Origin: Armatimonadota bacterium
Lineage (GTDB): Bacteria > Sysuimicrobiota > Sysuimicrobiia > Sysuimicrobiales > Humicultoraceae
Assembly (NCBI GenBank): GCA_016869025.1
Contig: VGFA01000011.1
Location: forward strand, 1 to 40,000
Direction of reading: 5' to 3'
DNA length: 40,000 bases
Position numbers and translations under genes: made by a program. Shown here in pieces: positions 1-8,317 of this stretch. How positions within the stretch are numbered: position 1 is the first letter of the stretch; each line of letters opens with the position of its first letter. The notes beneath the pieces are model-generated. The model had not been told where the DNA came from and made no database searches. It worked only from the letters and a program-made list of their open reading frames with translations.

Positions 1-1319
1 ATGGGGCGCGTCGGCCTCCAGTACACCACGGAGGATCGCGAAGACAGGTACTTCCGCTACATCAACACCAAGTTCAGAGTGGTGGAGCCGTGGTGGAACA
101 GCGGCGTGATCTCATCGCAGCAGCTCCTGCTGGAAGTCGCGATGGCCGCCAACCGGGTGATATCGAAGGATGGGCTTTTCGATCTGCGGGTCATGGGCGC
201 CGTCAATGCCGTTTGCTTCCTGGCGAGCGTATGGCTTGTTCTGTATGCCAGCCGGCCTCTGCCGATAGCCTCGCGGGCCATCTTGCTGGGGCTCGTGGCG
301 CTGATCTTCACCGATGTCGGGTACGTGGCCTACTTCAACTCTTTCTACAGTGAACCGGCAAGCCTCATCTTCTTCGCACTAACCCTTGCGGCATCGTTCT
401 TCGCGTTGACGGCCTCAAGGCCCAGCTTCTGGCATCTGGTGTTCTTCTCGGTGGCCGCCGCCCTCTTCATCGGCGCGAGGGCGCACAACAGCACGTCGGC
501 TGGCTGCTGGCTCTCTGGGGAGTGCGCCTGTTCTGGCGCTGGCCCAGGCCATCCTGGCGCCTTGGGGTTCTGGCTGCGGCAACGACCCTGGCGGTCTTCT
601 CGTGCTGGTACTACCTCGCCACGCCCGCGTACATCCGTGAAGCAAACCTGTACAACGCCGTGTTCTTCGGGATCTTGAGGCGATCGCCTTCGCCCGAAGA
701 AGACCTGTCGTCCGTTGGACTCGACCGTCGGCTTGCCGCCCTGGCGAACACCCACGCCTACCGGCCCGACTCGCCCATTCAGGATCCGGAGTTCCGACGC
801 GCCTTCTTTGGGGCGATAGGGCAGTATGATGTCGTTCGGTTCTATGCAACACATCCAAACCGACTGGTGCTGACGGCCAGACGCTTGGCACGACACGCCT
901 TCCTCACCAGGCCGGAGCGGCATGGGAACTTCCTGAAGGAGAGCGGCTATCCGCCGCGCGCCCAGTCTCACAGGTTCGCTGCCTGGAGTGACTTCAAGGC
1001 GCGCTGGCCACGCGATCTCCGGTTTCTTGTGGGCGTCTTCGTCCTGCTCCTCGGGACCGGCGTGGCTGCCCGGTGGCGGTCTGCCAGCGTGACCTCAGGG
1101 CTGTTGTCGGAACTCCTCATCATCCTCGGTCTCATGGCGGCCGTGCAGTACGTTGCGAAGTTCATGGGCAACGGACTGCTTGACACGGTGAAGCAACTGC
1201 ACCTGTTCAACATTCTGATTGACACCTGTTTCGTCTTCGTTGTGCTGTGGGTTGTGAACCTGCTCGGGAACGCGTTTCCGGCTTCCGCCCGAGGGCCGCA
1301 GGCCCGCCTGGAGCCGTGA
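1..1319 (+). pseudogene. multipass membrane protein, 5'-truncated by the window and frameshifted
   Basis: The reading frame is already open at base 1, so the true start probably lies upstream. Frame 1 encodes a soluble-looking stretch with paired Trp (VEPWWNSG) followed by several hydrophobic helices, up to about base 480. From there the same protein continues in frame 3: AQQHVGWLLALWGVRLFW from about 483, then further helices to a stop at 1317-1319. Frame 1 beyond 480 becomes Cys/Gly/Arg-rich and loses membrane character, which locates the break at about 476-490 (net loss of one base or gain of two). The organisation resembles GT-C-like or glycan-synthesis membrane proteins, and the next genes are glycosyltransferases, so a role in surface-glycan assembly is inferred. 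I do not recognise the exact family. A sequencing error could also explain the break. Confidence 0.6.
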
Positions 1320-1332
1320 ACACCCCGCCCCG

Positions 1333-3792
1333 GTGAGCGTCGTGAAGCATCTCCTGCTTGTGGCAACCGCGTTCGGGATCCCTGGTGCGGCGCTCTGGGA
1401 GATGGAGCGCCGCCGAGGTTCCACTGCTGCCCGGTGGGGCTTGGTGCTTCTGACAGCAGCATGTGCGGCGTCCCTTGCTGCTTCGGCCGGCGTTCTTGGA
1501 GCACTTGCTGTCACCGTGGTGCTGTGGGTCGCGGCATACGGGTACGGATCGCTGGCGGCCAGGTGGCTGGACCTTGGGGACGCCTGCAGCTCTTGGGAGG
1601 ACGTCCCGCTGGTAGCAGCCATGGGATTGGCGGTCTTCGTCCTGCTTGCGATCCTTGCCGGAGTGGCGGGAGTGCTGAGCCGGCCCGTGATCGGTGCCAT
1701 CTCACTTGTCGGAGTCGCCCTGGCCATCCTCAACTCAAGCCGCATGCATGTGCACTGCCGGTCTGGGGGACGGGAACCCGCAGGCTCACCAGCGGCGACG
1801 TGGTGGTGGGGCCTGGTGGTACTGATGCTGATAGGAATGGTCGGTGCAGTGGCGCCCGAGGTGCGCCATGATGCTCTGACGGCACACCTGCCCGTTGCGC
1901 GAGAGTTCGCCCAGCAGCGGGCGATAGTCGAGATGCGACAGCAGATCCAGAGCTACCTGCCGCTCAACGCGCACATTTTGTACGCCGCCGGCATGCTCTT
2001 CGCCCCCGGCGAGGCGGCGCCGAAGCTCATGCACTACGCGGCGGGTGTGCACGCCGGCATGCTCACATATGGCCTGGGGGCGAGGTTGTTCACTCCATGG
2101 GTAGGCTTGGCCTCTGCTGCGATCCTCGTGAGCACCCCACTCATCTACTGGACCGGGGGAACCGCGTACACCGACCTGTGGTCGGTTCTCTTCGTCGTAG
2201 CAGCCCTGGCCGCCCTTGTCTGCTTCATGGAGCGCCCAAGCTGCCAACGTGCCCTTGCTACAGGGGTATTGACTGGGACCTTACTCGGATTCAAGCTGAC
2301 GAACCTGATTGTCGCCCTTCCTGTGACGGTCGTGCTGGCCCTTGTGGGCGGCCTGTCCTCTGGGCGGCTGAAGACGCGGTTGGGTCTGATCGGTTCGTTC
2401 ACCCTTGGAGCCGTGGTGACCGGTTCCATCTGGTATGGGCGGGCATGGGTGTTGACCGGCAACCCTGTGTTCCCGATGCTCAACGCGGTCTTCAAGAGCC
2501 CCTTTTGGTCCCTGGAGAACACAAAGTTCAACATGCACCTCTTCGGCATGGGCACGTCGCTGTGGGATCTCGTGCGACTGCCGTGGAACGTCAGCCTGCA
2601 TCCCACACGTTTTGTTGAGGACGGAAGCATCGGACTGATCTACCTGCTCCTGCTCCCGTTCGCGCTGTTGGCGATCGCTCGCAGGCGCATCGCTCCGTGG
2701 GCATGCGGGGTGCTTCTGGCTGGCGGATTGGTGTGGTTCTTCAATGCGCAGTATCTCAGGTATCTGTTGCCGTTGCTTCCTCTCGCGGCGATCATTGGTG
2801 CGGCGGGGTTGTTGGATAGGGCGAGGCACGGCAAGGGCGGGCTTCGACTCGGAGTCGTTCTGCTGGCAGCCGCCATGATGACGGCCGTCACCTGGATCAC
2901 GCCTGGGTCCCCCGCCTTTCCGACCGCGGTCGTTCGAGGAACGGTCACTCGAGCCGACTACACAGCAGCGCACGTTGCCGGATTCCGTGTGGCTGAGTAT
3001 GTCAGGAGGACGCTTCCTCAGTCGGCCCGTATCTATGGGGCGGGTGAGGATATGGCCTTCTACTACGACCGTTTCTTCGTGCCCATCTCGTGGCTCGGAC
3101 GGATCTACGACCCCGCGCTTCCGGACGCGGTGCTCGGCGCTCGTACGGGCGCCGAGATCCAGACCGTCTTGAAGCGGGCCGGTTTCAGCCATCTCGTGTT
3201 GAATCGGGATTACCCGGTAATCACCCGGTGGCGGCGCGCCGGCGGGTGGCTGGCCCGAGAGGCCCCTTGGGAAGAGGGTCCGCGGCTCGAGTACGCCTAC
3301 GGAGAGTACTATCTCTTCCAGTTGTCGCCTCCGGCTGGTGCCCAGGTGCGCCGCGGCCAGAACCTGCTTCGGAATCCCGAGATGGCGCCCGATCCAGCCG
3401 GTGTACCGGCGGGATGGGGCCGCCATGGCGCGGTGAGCGTTGTGCAGGCAGCCGGCGGCCTGGAAGGAGCAGGCACGCTCGTACGGCTTGCCCCTGGAGC
3501 CCACCTTGTGCAGCGAGTTGTGGCCACTCCGTACGTGCTATACGTTCTCGAGTCAAGAATCCGGTCAATGGGGCCCTCGGGGGCAACCCGGCTCTTCATC
3601 CAGTGGCTAGATGACCGCGGCCGTGTGATTGATCATCCCACATGGCGAAGGATCAAGATCGGCCCCAATAGCACGCGCTACGCGATGGCCTGCACCGCTC
3701 CCAACACAGCGCGGCTTGCGCAGGTATGGCTGATGGCGGAGCCGGACGGCAACGTGGAAATCGACAACGCCTACTTCTACGAGCTGCGATGA
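1333..3792 (+). CDS. GT-C-like membrane glycosyltransferase with C-terminal carbohydrate-binding-like domain
   Basis: An 819-residue protein starting at GTG 1333, 13 bases after the preceding broken gene. Residues about 1-560 are mostly hydrophobic helices. The first large extracytoplasmic loop carries an acidic motif (PEVRHDALTAHLPVAREF), as in GT-C enzymes of the PMT/ArnT/GT39 type, which take sugars from polyprenyl-phosphate donors outside the membrane. A soluble region follows (about 560-670), and residues 677-819 look like a beta-sandwich carbohydrate-binding module (NLLRNPEM at its start, PAGWG, and IDNAYFYELR at the end). Its stop overlaps the methyltransferase start (ATGA). A role in glycosylating a surface polymer or protein is inferred from the fold and from the GT2 neighbours that could supply lipid-linked sugar. 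Donor and acceptor cannot be told. Confidence 0.7.
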   Translation: MSVVKHLLLVATAFGIPGAALWEMERRRGSTAARWGLVLLTAACAASLAASAGVLGALAVTVVLWVAAYGYGSLAARWLDLGDACSSWEDVPLVAAMGLAVFVLLAILAGVAGVLSRPVIGAISLVGVALAILNSSRMHVHCRSGGREPAGSPAATWWWGLVVLMLIGMVGAVAPEVRHDALTAHLPVAREFAQQRAIVEMRQQIQSYLPLNAHILYAAGMLFAPGEAAPKLMHYAAGVHAGMLTYGLGARLFTPWVGLASAAILVSTPLIYWTGGTAYTDLWSVLFVVAALAALVCFMERPSCQRALATGVLTGTLLGFKLTNLIVALPVTVVLALVGGLSSGRLKTRLGLIGSFTLGAVVTGSIWYGRAWVLTGNPVFPMLNAVFKSPFWSLENTKFNMHLFGMGTSLWDLVRLPWNVSLHPTRFVEDGSIGLIYLLLLPFALLAIARRRIAPWACGVLLAGGLVWFFNAQYLRYLLPLLPLAAIIGAAGLLDRARHGKGGLRLGVVLLAAAMMTAVTWITPGSPAFPTAVVRGTVTRADYTAAHVAGFRVAEYVRRTLPQSARIYGAGEDMAFYYDRFFVPISWLGRIYDPALPDAVLGARTGAEIQTVLKRAGFSHLVLNRDYPVITRWRRAGGWLAREAPWEEGPRLEYAYGEYYLFQLSPPAGAQVRRGQNLLRNPEMAPDPAGVPAGWGRHGAVSVVQAAGGLEGAGTLVRLAPGAHLVQRVVATPYVLYVLESRIRSMGPSGATRLFIQWLDDRGRVIDHPTWRRIKIGPNSTRYAMACTAPNTARLAQVWLMAEPDGNVEIDNAYFYELR

Positions 3793-4526
3793 ACCCGCAG
3801 GCTTCCACCGCAGAAGAACTGAACCTCCGCCTGATGGCGAAGGCCCGGCGGTATCATGGGTGGATCTACGACATGATGAAGGACCACATCCGCGGTGACC
3901 GGCTGCTGGAGATCGGAGCAGGGGTCGGAAACCTCACGCGACTCCTGATCCAGCGTGGGGGCCACCTGACATGTACCGATGTCAACCCTCGAAATCTCGA
4001 GGAACTCGCCGTCGCCTTCCCCGGCGTGCATATCGTTCTTGACGATCTCGCGGAGACGCGCCTGGAGGAGACATATGACACCATTGCATGCGTCAACGTC
4101 CTGGAGCACATCGCCGACGATGTTCGCGCGCTCCGGAATCTCCGTCGGCTCATGGCCGCCGACGGCCGGCTGGTGCTTCTGGTGCCGGCGGTGCCCGGCG
4201 CGTACGGGACCATCGACAGGGCCGACGGCCATCACCGCCGGTACTCCCGAGGCGAGTTGCGAACCAAGCTCGCCGAGACGGGGTTCGAAACCATTGACCT
4301 GCGGTACATGAACGCGCCAGGGCTCCTGGGGTGGTGGTGGGAGGGGCGCGTGCTCAAGAGGGATCTCCACAGTTCCCAGGCGCTCACGCTGCTTGACCGG
4401 CTGGTGCCACTCTTGATGGCCATCGAGCGAGTCATGCCGCCGCCTATCGGGCTATCCCTCGTCGCCGCAGCCAGACCTGCCGGGTCGGGCGCCCACGATG
4501 CCTCCGGAGTCTCACGCGGAGGGTAG
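3789..4526 (+). CDS. class I SAM-dependent methyltransferase
   Basis: A 245-residue protein. ATG 3789 overlaps the previous stop by four bases (ATGA), which indicates translational coupling. The glycine-rich SAM-binding motif I (LLEIGAGVGNLTR) starts near residue 39. An acidic residue after the second strand (CTDVNPRNL) should bind the ribose, and the post-motif segment is IACVNVLEHIADD. A later segment, PAVPGAYGTIDRADGHHRRYSR, is typical of Methyltransf_11/23-type enzymes found in glycan and lipid clusters. The substrate cannot be read from the sequence; a sugar, lipid or polymer end-group is suggested only by the surrounding glycosyltransferases. The fold and cofactor are secure, the role is not. 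Confidence 0.85.
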   Translation: MNPQASTAEELNLRLMAKARRYHGWIYDMMKDHIRGDRLLEIGAGVGNLTRLLIQRGGHLTCTDVNPRNLEELAVAFPGVHIVLDDLAETRLEETYDTIACVNVLEHIADDVRALRNLRRLMAADGRLVLLVPAVPGAYGTIDRADGHHRRYSRGELRTKLAETGFETIDLRYMNAPGLLGWWWEGRVLKRDLHSSQALTLLDRLVPLLMAIERVMPPPIGLSLVAAARPAGSGAHDASGVSRGG

Positions 4527-4527
4527 T

Positions 4528-5668
4528 ATGGGCATGCAGGTTGAGACCACGATCGTGGTTCCGGCCTTCAACGAAGAGCAAGGCCTTCCGATTGTCCTCG
4601 AAGGCCTGCGCCGCGTGCTCAGGGATGCGGACGAAGTCCTGGTGGTGGACGATGGATCAATGGATCGTACTGCCGAGGTCGCCCGGCAACATGGTTGCCG
4701 TCTCGTCTCTCATCCCAGGAACCGGGGCAAAGGGGCTGCGATGCGCACGGGCGTGGCTCATGCGCGTGGCGACAAGATCATCTTCATCGACGCCGACGGG
4801 ACCTACCCGACGGAGATGGTTCCCGAGATCGCTCGTGCGCTGGACGAGCACGACATGGTCGTCTGCTCTCGGAGCCTGGGCCAGCGGCATATACCGGTAT
4901 TCAATCGGATCGGCGGCTTCTTGTTCCGGTCGGCGATCCGCCTGCTCTACGGCTTCGAGGGGCACGACCCGCTAAGGGCTCTACGGCATACGGAAGGAGC
5001 ACCTGGAACGGATGCGGGTCGGCTCGACCGGGTTTGGCGTCGAGTCCGAGATATCAATCAAGGCTGCGCGCATGGGCCTGCGGATCCTCGATGTTCCTAT
5101 CGAGTACCGGGGGCGCATCGGCAGGGCCAAGCTTCATCCCTTGCGGGACGGGTACAAGATACTGAGAACGATTCTCAGTTTCGTCGTGCTCTACAATCCA
5201 ACGGTGACCTTCATCGCGCCAGGCCTGTTCTGCCTTGCCCTGGGTGTGGGGCTGATGGGGGTGCTTCTCCTGGGACCGGTGGAGATCGGCCGGATCGCCT
5301 TTGGCATGCACACCACGCTTGCGGCCGTAATGCTCGCGCTCGTGGGTTCGCAGGCCGTCGTCTTCGGGGTGGCTGCCAAGCTCTACGCGCTCGCGCACAG
5401 GTTCACGACGAGCGATCTGGTGACGGATGTAGCGAGGCGTCCCGGCGCGCGCAGGGCCCTGGCGTCGTCGGGAGTCATCTCGATGTGCGCGGGCGGTGCC
5501 TACGGATTTCGGTTGGTGGCGGACTGGGCAAGGGGTGGCTATGGCGATTTCGTGCGAACGCAGGAAGCCGAGCTTGTGGCGTTTCTGGTTGTGTTAGGGC
5601 TCCAGCTCCTCCTATCAGCAGGGTTCATCATGATCTTCGCCGATGAGCTACGCAACAGAGAAGAGTAG
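4528..5668 (+). pseudogene. polyprenyl-phosphate glycosyltransferase (GT2), frameshifted
   Basis: The N-terminal half is a clear GT2 domain in frame 1: VVPAFNEEQGLP, then VVDDGSMDRT, GKGAAMRTG and the metal-binding FIDADGTYP. After HDPL at about 4974 the frame 1 translation turns to nonsense. The expected continuation (GLYGIRKEHLERM) appears in frame 2 from 4976 and runs through four membrane helices to the stop at 5668. Skipping the A at 4975 restores the frame, so there is one extra base or two lost. Intact members transfer a sugar (mannose or glucose type) from a nucleotide donor to undecaprenyl or dolichyl phosphate at the inner membrane face, which would feed the GT-C enzyme upstream. 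ATG 4528 follows GGAGGG; ATG 4498 and 4534 are alternatives. Confidence 0.8.
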
Positions 5669-6433
5669 GTGGGGAAGATCGGAGTGGGCACAGATAGAAC
5701 TCCGCGCATAGACCTTGTCATCCCGGTCTACAACGAAGAGGCCAAGATCGCTGCCTGCGTGGGCACGCTGGTTCCTTTCCTGGAAGAGCGCTACCGTGGC
5801 ACCTATCGAGTGGTCGTGGCCGACAACGGCTCCACAGACCGGACCGCGGAGGTCGCCGAGGGCCTCTCAGCGCGGTGGCCCCAGGTGCGGTGCCTTCGCA
5901 TCCCGGAGAAGGGGCGCGGCCGCGCGTTGCGGGCGGCATGGCTGGCATCCGCCGCGCGGGTCGTGGCCTATATGGATGTGGACCTGTCCACCGACCTGGC
6001 CGCGCTCCCGCCCCTCGTCGAGCCGCTGCTGGAGGGCCGCGCCCACGTGGCCACGGGCACCCGCCTGCACCCGGCGAGCCGGATCGAAAGGAGCCTGCTG
6101 CGCGAAGTGCTCTCTCGCGGCTACAACCTGATGATCCGCCTGCTGTTCCCGCGGCGGCGGTTCTCCGACGCGCAGTGCGGGTTCAAGGCGCTCAGCCGGC
6201 AGGTGGCGCAGCAACTTGTGCCACTGGTCCAGGACAACGCCTGGTTCTTCGACACCGAGCTGCTCCTGCGCGCGGAGCAGTTCGGCTACCGCATCCACGA
6301 GGTACCGGTGGTCTGGGTCGAGGGACGGGACAGCCGGGTCCGGATCGCGCGCACGGCCTGGGAGGACGTCAAGGGGCTGCTGCGCGTGCGGTTCACCCGG
6401 GCAGACCGCGGGGCGCGTCAACGCCGACTGTGA
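5669..6433 (+). CDS. glycosyltransferase family 2 (dolichyl-phosphate glucosyltransferase-like)
   Basis: An intact 254-residue GT2 enzyme starting at GTG 5669, directly after the preceding stop. Signature segments are LVIPVYNEEAKI near the N-terminus, VVADNGSTDRT for nucleotide binding, GRGRALRAAW, the DxD-type metal site AYMDVDLSTD near residue 100, and CGFKALSR with WFFDTELLLRAEQFGY in the acceptor half. Unlike the broken GT2 upstream it has no C-terminal membrane helices, so it resembles the ALG5/DPG1-like group that makes polyprenyl-phosphate glucose. It ends only three bases from the convergent TauE gene, with no visible terminator between them. Family assignment is firm; donor sugar is not determinable. 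Confidence 0.88.
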   Translation: MGKIGVGTDRTPRIDLVIPVYNEEAKIAACVGTLVPFLEERYRGTYRVVVADNGSTDRTAEVAEGLSARWPQVRCLRIPEKGRGRALRAAWLASAARVVAYMDVDLSTDLAALPPLVEPLLEGRAHVATGTRLHPASRIERSLLREVLSRGYNLMIRLLFPRRRFSDAQCGFKALSRQVAQQLVPLVQDNAWFFDTELLLRAEQFGYRIHEVPVVWVEGRDSRVRIARTAWEDVKGLLRVRFTRADRGARQRRL

Positions 6434-6436
6434 GGC

Positions 6437-7129
6437 CTACCTCAGGACTTGACTGAGTGTCCTGATGCTCAGGCCAATGATCAGGACTCCAACCAGCAGC
6501 ATCAGCACCCTGGTGGGCGCTCTCTTGCACGTGTAGGCGGCGATTGGCGCGGCCACGGCTCCTCCGATGGCGAGCCCTACGATAGCATGCCAGTACGACA
6601 GGCCAACGGTGAGGACGAAGGTCGCGGATGCCGACAGCGCCACGAAGAACTCCACAAAGTTGACCGACCCGATCGTGAATCGGGGGCTGTTGCCTCGTGC
6701 GACGAGCGTGGACGTGACGATTGGCCCCCAGCCCCCTCCGCCTATCGCGTCCAGGAATCCTCCGACCAGGCCCAGGGGAACGAGGCGCGTGCGCACCTCG
6801 CCCTGAACCGCCCTCCTCAGGGCCTTCGAGAGGATCACTAGGCCCATCACGAGCAAGTAGGCAGCCACGAAGGGCTTGATCGTCATTCCCGGGACCGAGG
6901 CGAGGATGTACGCGCCAGATACCGCCCCAATCACACCGGGGATCACGAGCCGCTTGACAAGGTAGCCATCAACGTTACCGAAGCCCGCGTGGGAGAGTCC
7001 GGAGAGCCCGGTGGTGACCACTTCGGCCGCGTGAACGCTTGCGCTCGCGGCCACCGGCGGCATGCCAAGCGTGAGCAAGAAAGAGGTCGCGGTGACGCCA
7101 TAGGCCATTCCCAGGGTGCCACCGATCAT
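6437..7129 (-). CDS. TauE/SafE (TSUP) family membrane transporter
   Basis: The only clear minus-strand gene. From the ATG at 7129 it encodes 230 residues, nearly all in hydrophobic helices, with the TSUP-type repeats GMAYGVTATSFLLTLG, SVHAAEVVTTGLSGLSHAGF and GLVGGFLDAIGGGGWGPIVTS. Such proteins export or take up small sulfur- or carbon-containing anions (sulfite, sulfoacetate, thiosulfate). The open frame extends upstream to a TAG at 7181-7183 with more hydrophobic sequence (AAYIVVGFIAQ) belonging to the first helix. A CTG at 7172-7174 is therefore a plausible true start, preceded by GGGG. No sulfur-metabolism genes are nearby, so the substrate is open. Confidence 0.88.
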   Translation of the reverse strand: MIGGTLGMAYGVTATSFLLTLGMPPVAASASVHAAEVVTTGLSGLSHAGFGNVDGYLVKRLVIPGVIGAVSGAYILASVPGMTIKPFVAAYLLVMGLVILSKALRRAVQGEVRTRLVPLGLVGGFLDAIGGGGWGPIVTSTLVARGNSPRFTIGSVNFVEFFVALSASATFVLTVGLSYWHAIVGLAIGGAVAAPIAAYTCKRAPTRVLMLLVGVLIIGLSIRTLSQVLR

Positions 7130-7344
7130 CTGGGCGATGAATCCGACGACTATGTATGCGGCGATCTGCTCCAGGGCGAACTACCCCACGGCGTCAGGGA
7201 CTACGGCTGCCATGTTGTCGCGGCAACCGAGACACGTACTCTGGTTCGCCGATCATGCCCTGAGAGCCTGCCCGTCACGAGTCCAGGTCTAGGGTACCGC
7301 GGGGTGACAGAATCACCGGGCTGCCAAGGAAGCCGCTCCTCTCA

Positions 7345-7374
7345 TTGACTCAATGCTATCGGCATCATTATGCT
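7345..7374 (+). promoter_or_regulatory. vapBC promoter with repeat operator
   Basis: TTGACT (7345-7350), an 18-base spacer and TATGCT (7369-7374) form a sigma-70-type promoter. The heptamer ATGCTAT occurs twice in the same orientation (7353-7359 and 7370-7376), and ATGC-TATCG-GCAT (7353-7365) is an inverted repeat within the spacer. Autoregulation by a ribbon-helix-helix antitoxin bound here is inferred. Transcription would start near 7381, downstream of the ATG at 7375, which favours the ATG at 7417 as the antitoxin start. Confidence 0.6.
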
Positions 7375-7416
7375 ATGAGCCGGGCTCCCAAACGCGAGCC
7401 GGTGGGGTGCAAGACC

Positions 7417-7677
7417 ATGCGAGCGCGGACGATGATCTACCTGGAACAGGACCATCATCGGGCCCTTCGCACCGAGGCCGCCCGAGAAGGGATATCCATG
7501 GCCGAGCTTCTGCGGCGTCTGATAGGGCGGCACCTCTCGGACCGCAGTGGCTCAGGGCATGTGCCAGCCGAGGCGTATCTGAGACTCGTGGGGCTCGGGA
7601 GGAGCGGGCGCTCCGACATCTCTGAACGCCATGACGCCTATCTGGCCGGGGCGCTCCGCCGTGAGCGTGCTCGTTGA
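7417..7677 (+). CDS. vapB: VapB-type ribbon-helix-helix antitoxin
   Basis: An 86-residue protein. Its N-terminus (MRARTMIYLEQDHHRALR) is a ribbon-helix-helix beta strand followed by helix 1; helix 2 is GISMAELLRRLIGRHL. The C-terminal half is charged and flexible, as expected for toxin neutralisation. ATG 7417 is chosen because GTGGGG at 7402-7407 gives a well-spaced ribosome site and the promoter places transcription start after the upstream ATG at 7375. The reading frame overlaps the PIN-domain gene by 17 bases, the standard antitoxin-toxin layout. It should neutralise the toxin and repress the operon; the DNA-binding role is inferred from fold and position. Confidence 0.85.
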   Translation: MRARTMIYLEQDHHRALRTEAAREGISMAELLRRLIGRHLSDRSGSGHVPAEAYLRLVGLGRSGRSDISERHDAYLAGALRRERAR

Positions 7678-8086
7678 TACCGGCGCCTGGTATGCCCTGG
7701 CAGACGCGTCAGACCGCCACCACCGCGAGGCCCGCGCGTTCTACGTCCGGCACGCCGGTAAGACACCCCTCCTGACAACCGATCTCGTCATCGCCGAGAC
7801 ATGGGCGCTGCTTACCGCTCATCTCGGGCGTCGGGCCGCGCTTGCATTCTGGGGAACCCTGCGCGAGACAAGGATCGCGGTGCTCACGCCAGAGCCGGTT
7901 GACCTGGAGGCGGCCTGGCACATCGCGCACGCCTATCCTGATCAGGCCTTCAGCTTCGTGGACTGCGCGACCTTCGCCATGATGGAACGCCTGGGGATCA
8001 ACGATGTCTTCGCCTTCGATGCGGACTTCCTCGTGTACAGGTTCGGTCCGGGGCGCCGCAGGGGGTTCCGCCGGCTCCCACGCTGA
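7661..8086 (+). CDS. vapC: VapC-type PIN-domain ribonuclease toxin
   Basis: A 141-residue PIN-domain protein. From GTG 7661 the acidic metal-binding residues are Asp6 (VLVDTGAWYAL), Glu46 (IAETWALL), Asp101 (SFVDCATFAMM) and Asp120/Asp122 (FAFDADF). This is a complete catalytic set for a Mg2+-dependent endoribonuclease, so the toxin looks functional. VapC enzymes cleave tRNA or rRNA; the target cannot be predicted. The GTG lies inside the antitoxin gene, coupling translation. A start at 7631 would add ten residues ahead of the PIN core and is less likely. The pair sits between a transporter and a broken DUF3800 gene, in an accessory island. Confidence 0.9.
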   Translation: MSVLVDTGAWYALADASDRHHREARAFYVRHAGKTPLLTTDLVIAETWALLTAHLGRRAALAFWGTLRETRIAVLTPEPVDLEAAWHIAHAYPDQAFSFVDCATFAMMERLGINDVFAFDADFLVYRFGPGRRRGFRRLPR

Positions 8087-8165
8087 TCGGCAACGGACTG
8101 GCGCATACGCTGCGGTTCCGAACTGGGTGACCGCTCTACACCTCTGCGGGGGTCCGTGCACCGTC

Positions 8166-8193
8166 TTGACAACCTTCGCGGGTGTGCTAGCCT
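8166..8193 (+). promoter_or_regulatory. strong promoter upstream of structured leader
   Basis: TTGACA (8166-8171) is a perfect -35 element. After 16 bases comes TAGCCT (8188-8193), preceded by TGC (8185-8187) as in extended -10 promoters. Initiation is predicted near base 8200, at the first bases of a long inverted repeat, so the transcript would begin with that helix. Confidence 0.6.
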
Positions 8194-8198
8194 AGACA

Positions 8199-8317
8199 GG
8201 CGACCGATAGGGTCCCCTTTTCCGGGACCCGTGCGCGAAGAGCCGTCGGTCGCCTTCTTCATTTGGACGGTACCGCGCCGAGGTCTCCAAGAGGTTCACC
8301 AGGCGGGGTGAAACGCC
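8199..8317 (+). ncRNA. structured 5' leader or small RNA ahead of the DUF3800 gene
   Basis: GGCGACCGA (8199-8207) pairs perfectly with TCGGTCGCC (8246-8254). Nested inside, GGGTCCC (8210-8216) pairs with GGGACCC (8224-8230) around a CTTTTCC loop, leaving a 15-base strand GTGCGCGAAGAGCCG in the asymmetric internal loop. TTCTTCATTT follows, so the element could end as an intrinsic terminator. Next to the DUF3800 start, TTCACC (8295-8300) can pair with GGTGAA (8307-8312), or GGCG (8302-8305) with CGCC (8314-8317). These are mutually exclusive hairpins over the ribosome-binding region. A cis-regulatory leader or a short independent RNA both fit. I do not recognise a known riboswitch class. Confidence 0.4.

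Noticed and set aside
8265-8277. GGACGGTACCGCG resembles the T-box antiterminator sequence
   Set aside because: The essential UGG that pairs with the tRNA NCCA end is CGG here, there is no stem I or AG bulge upstream, and the downstream gene is not tRNA- or amino-acid-related.
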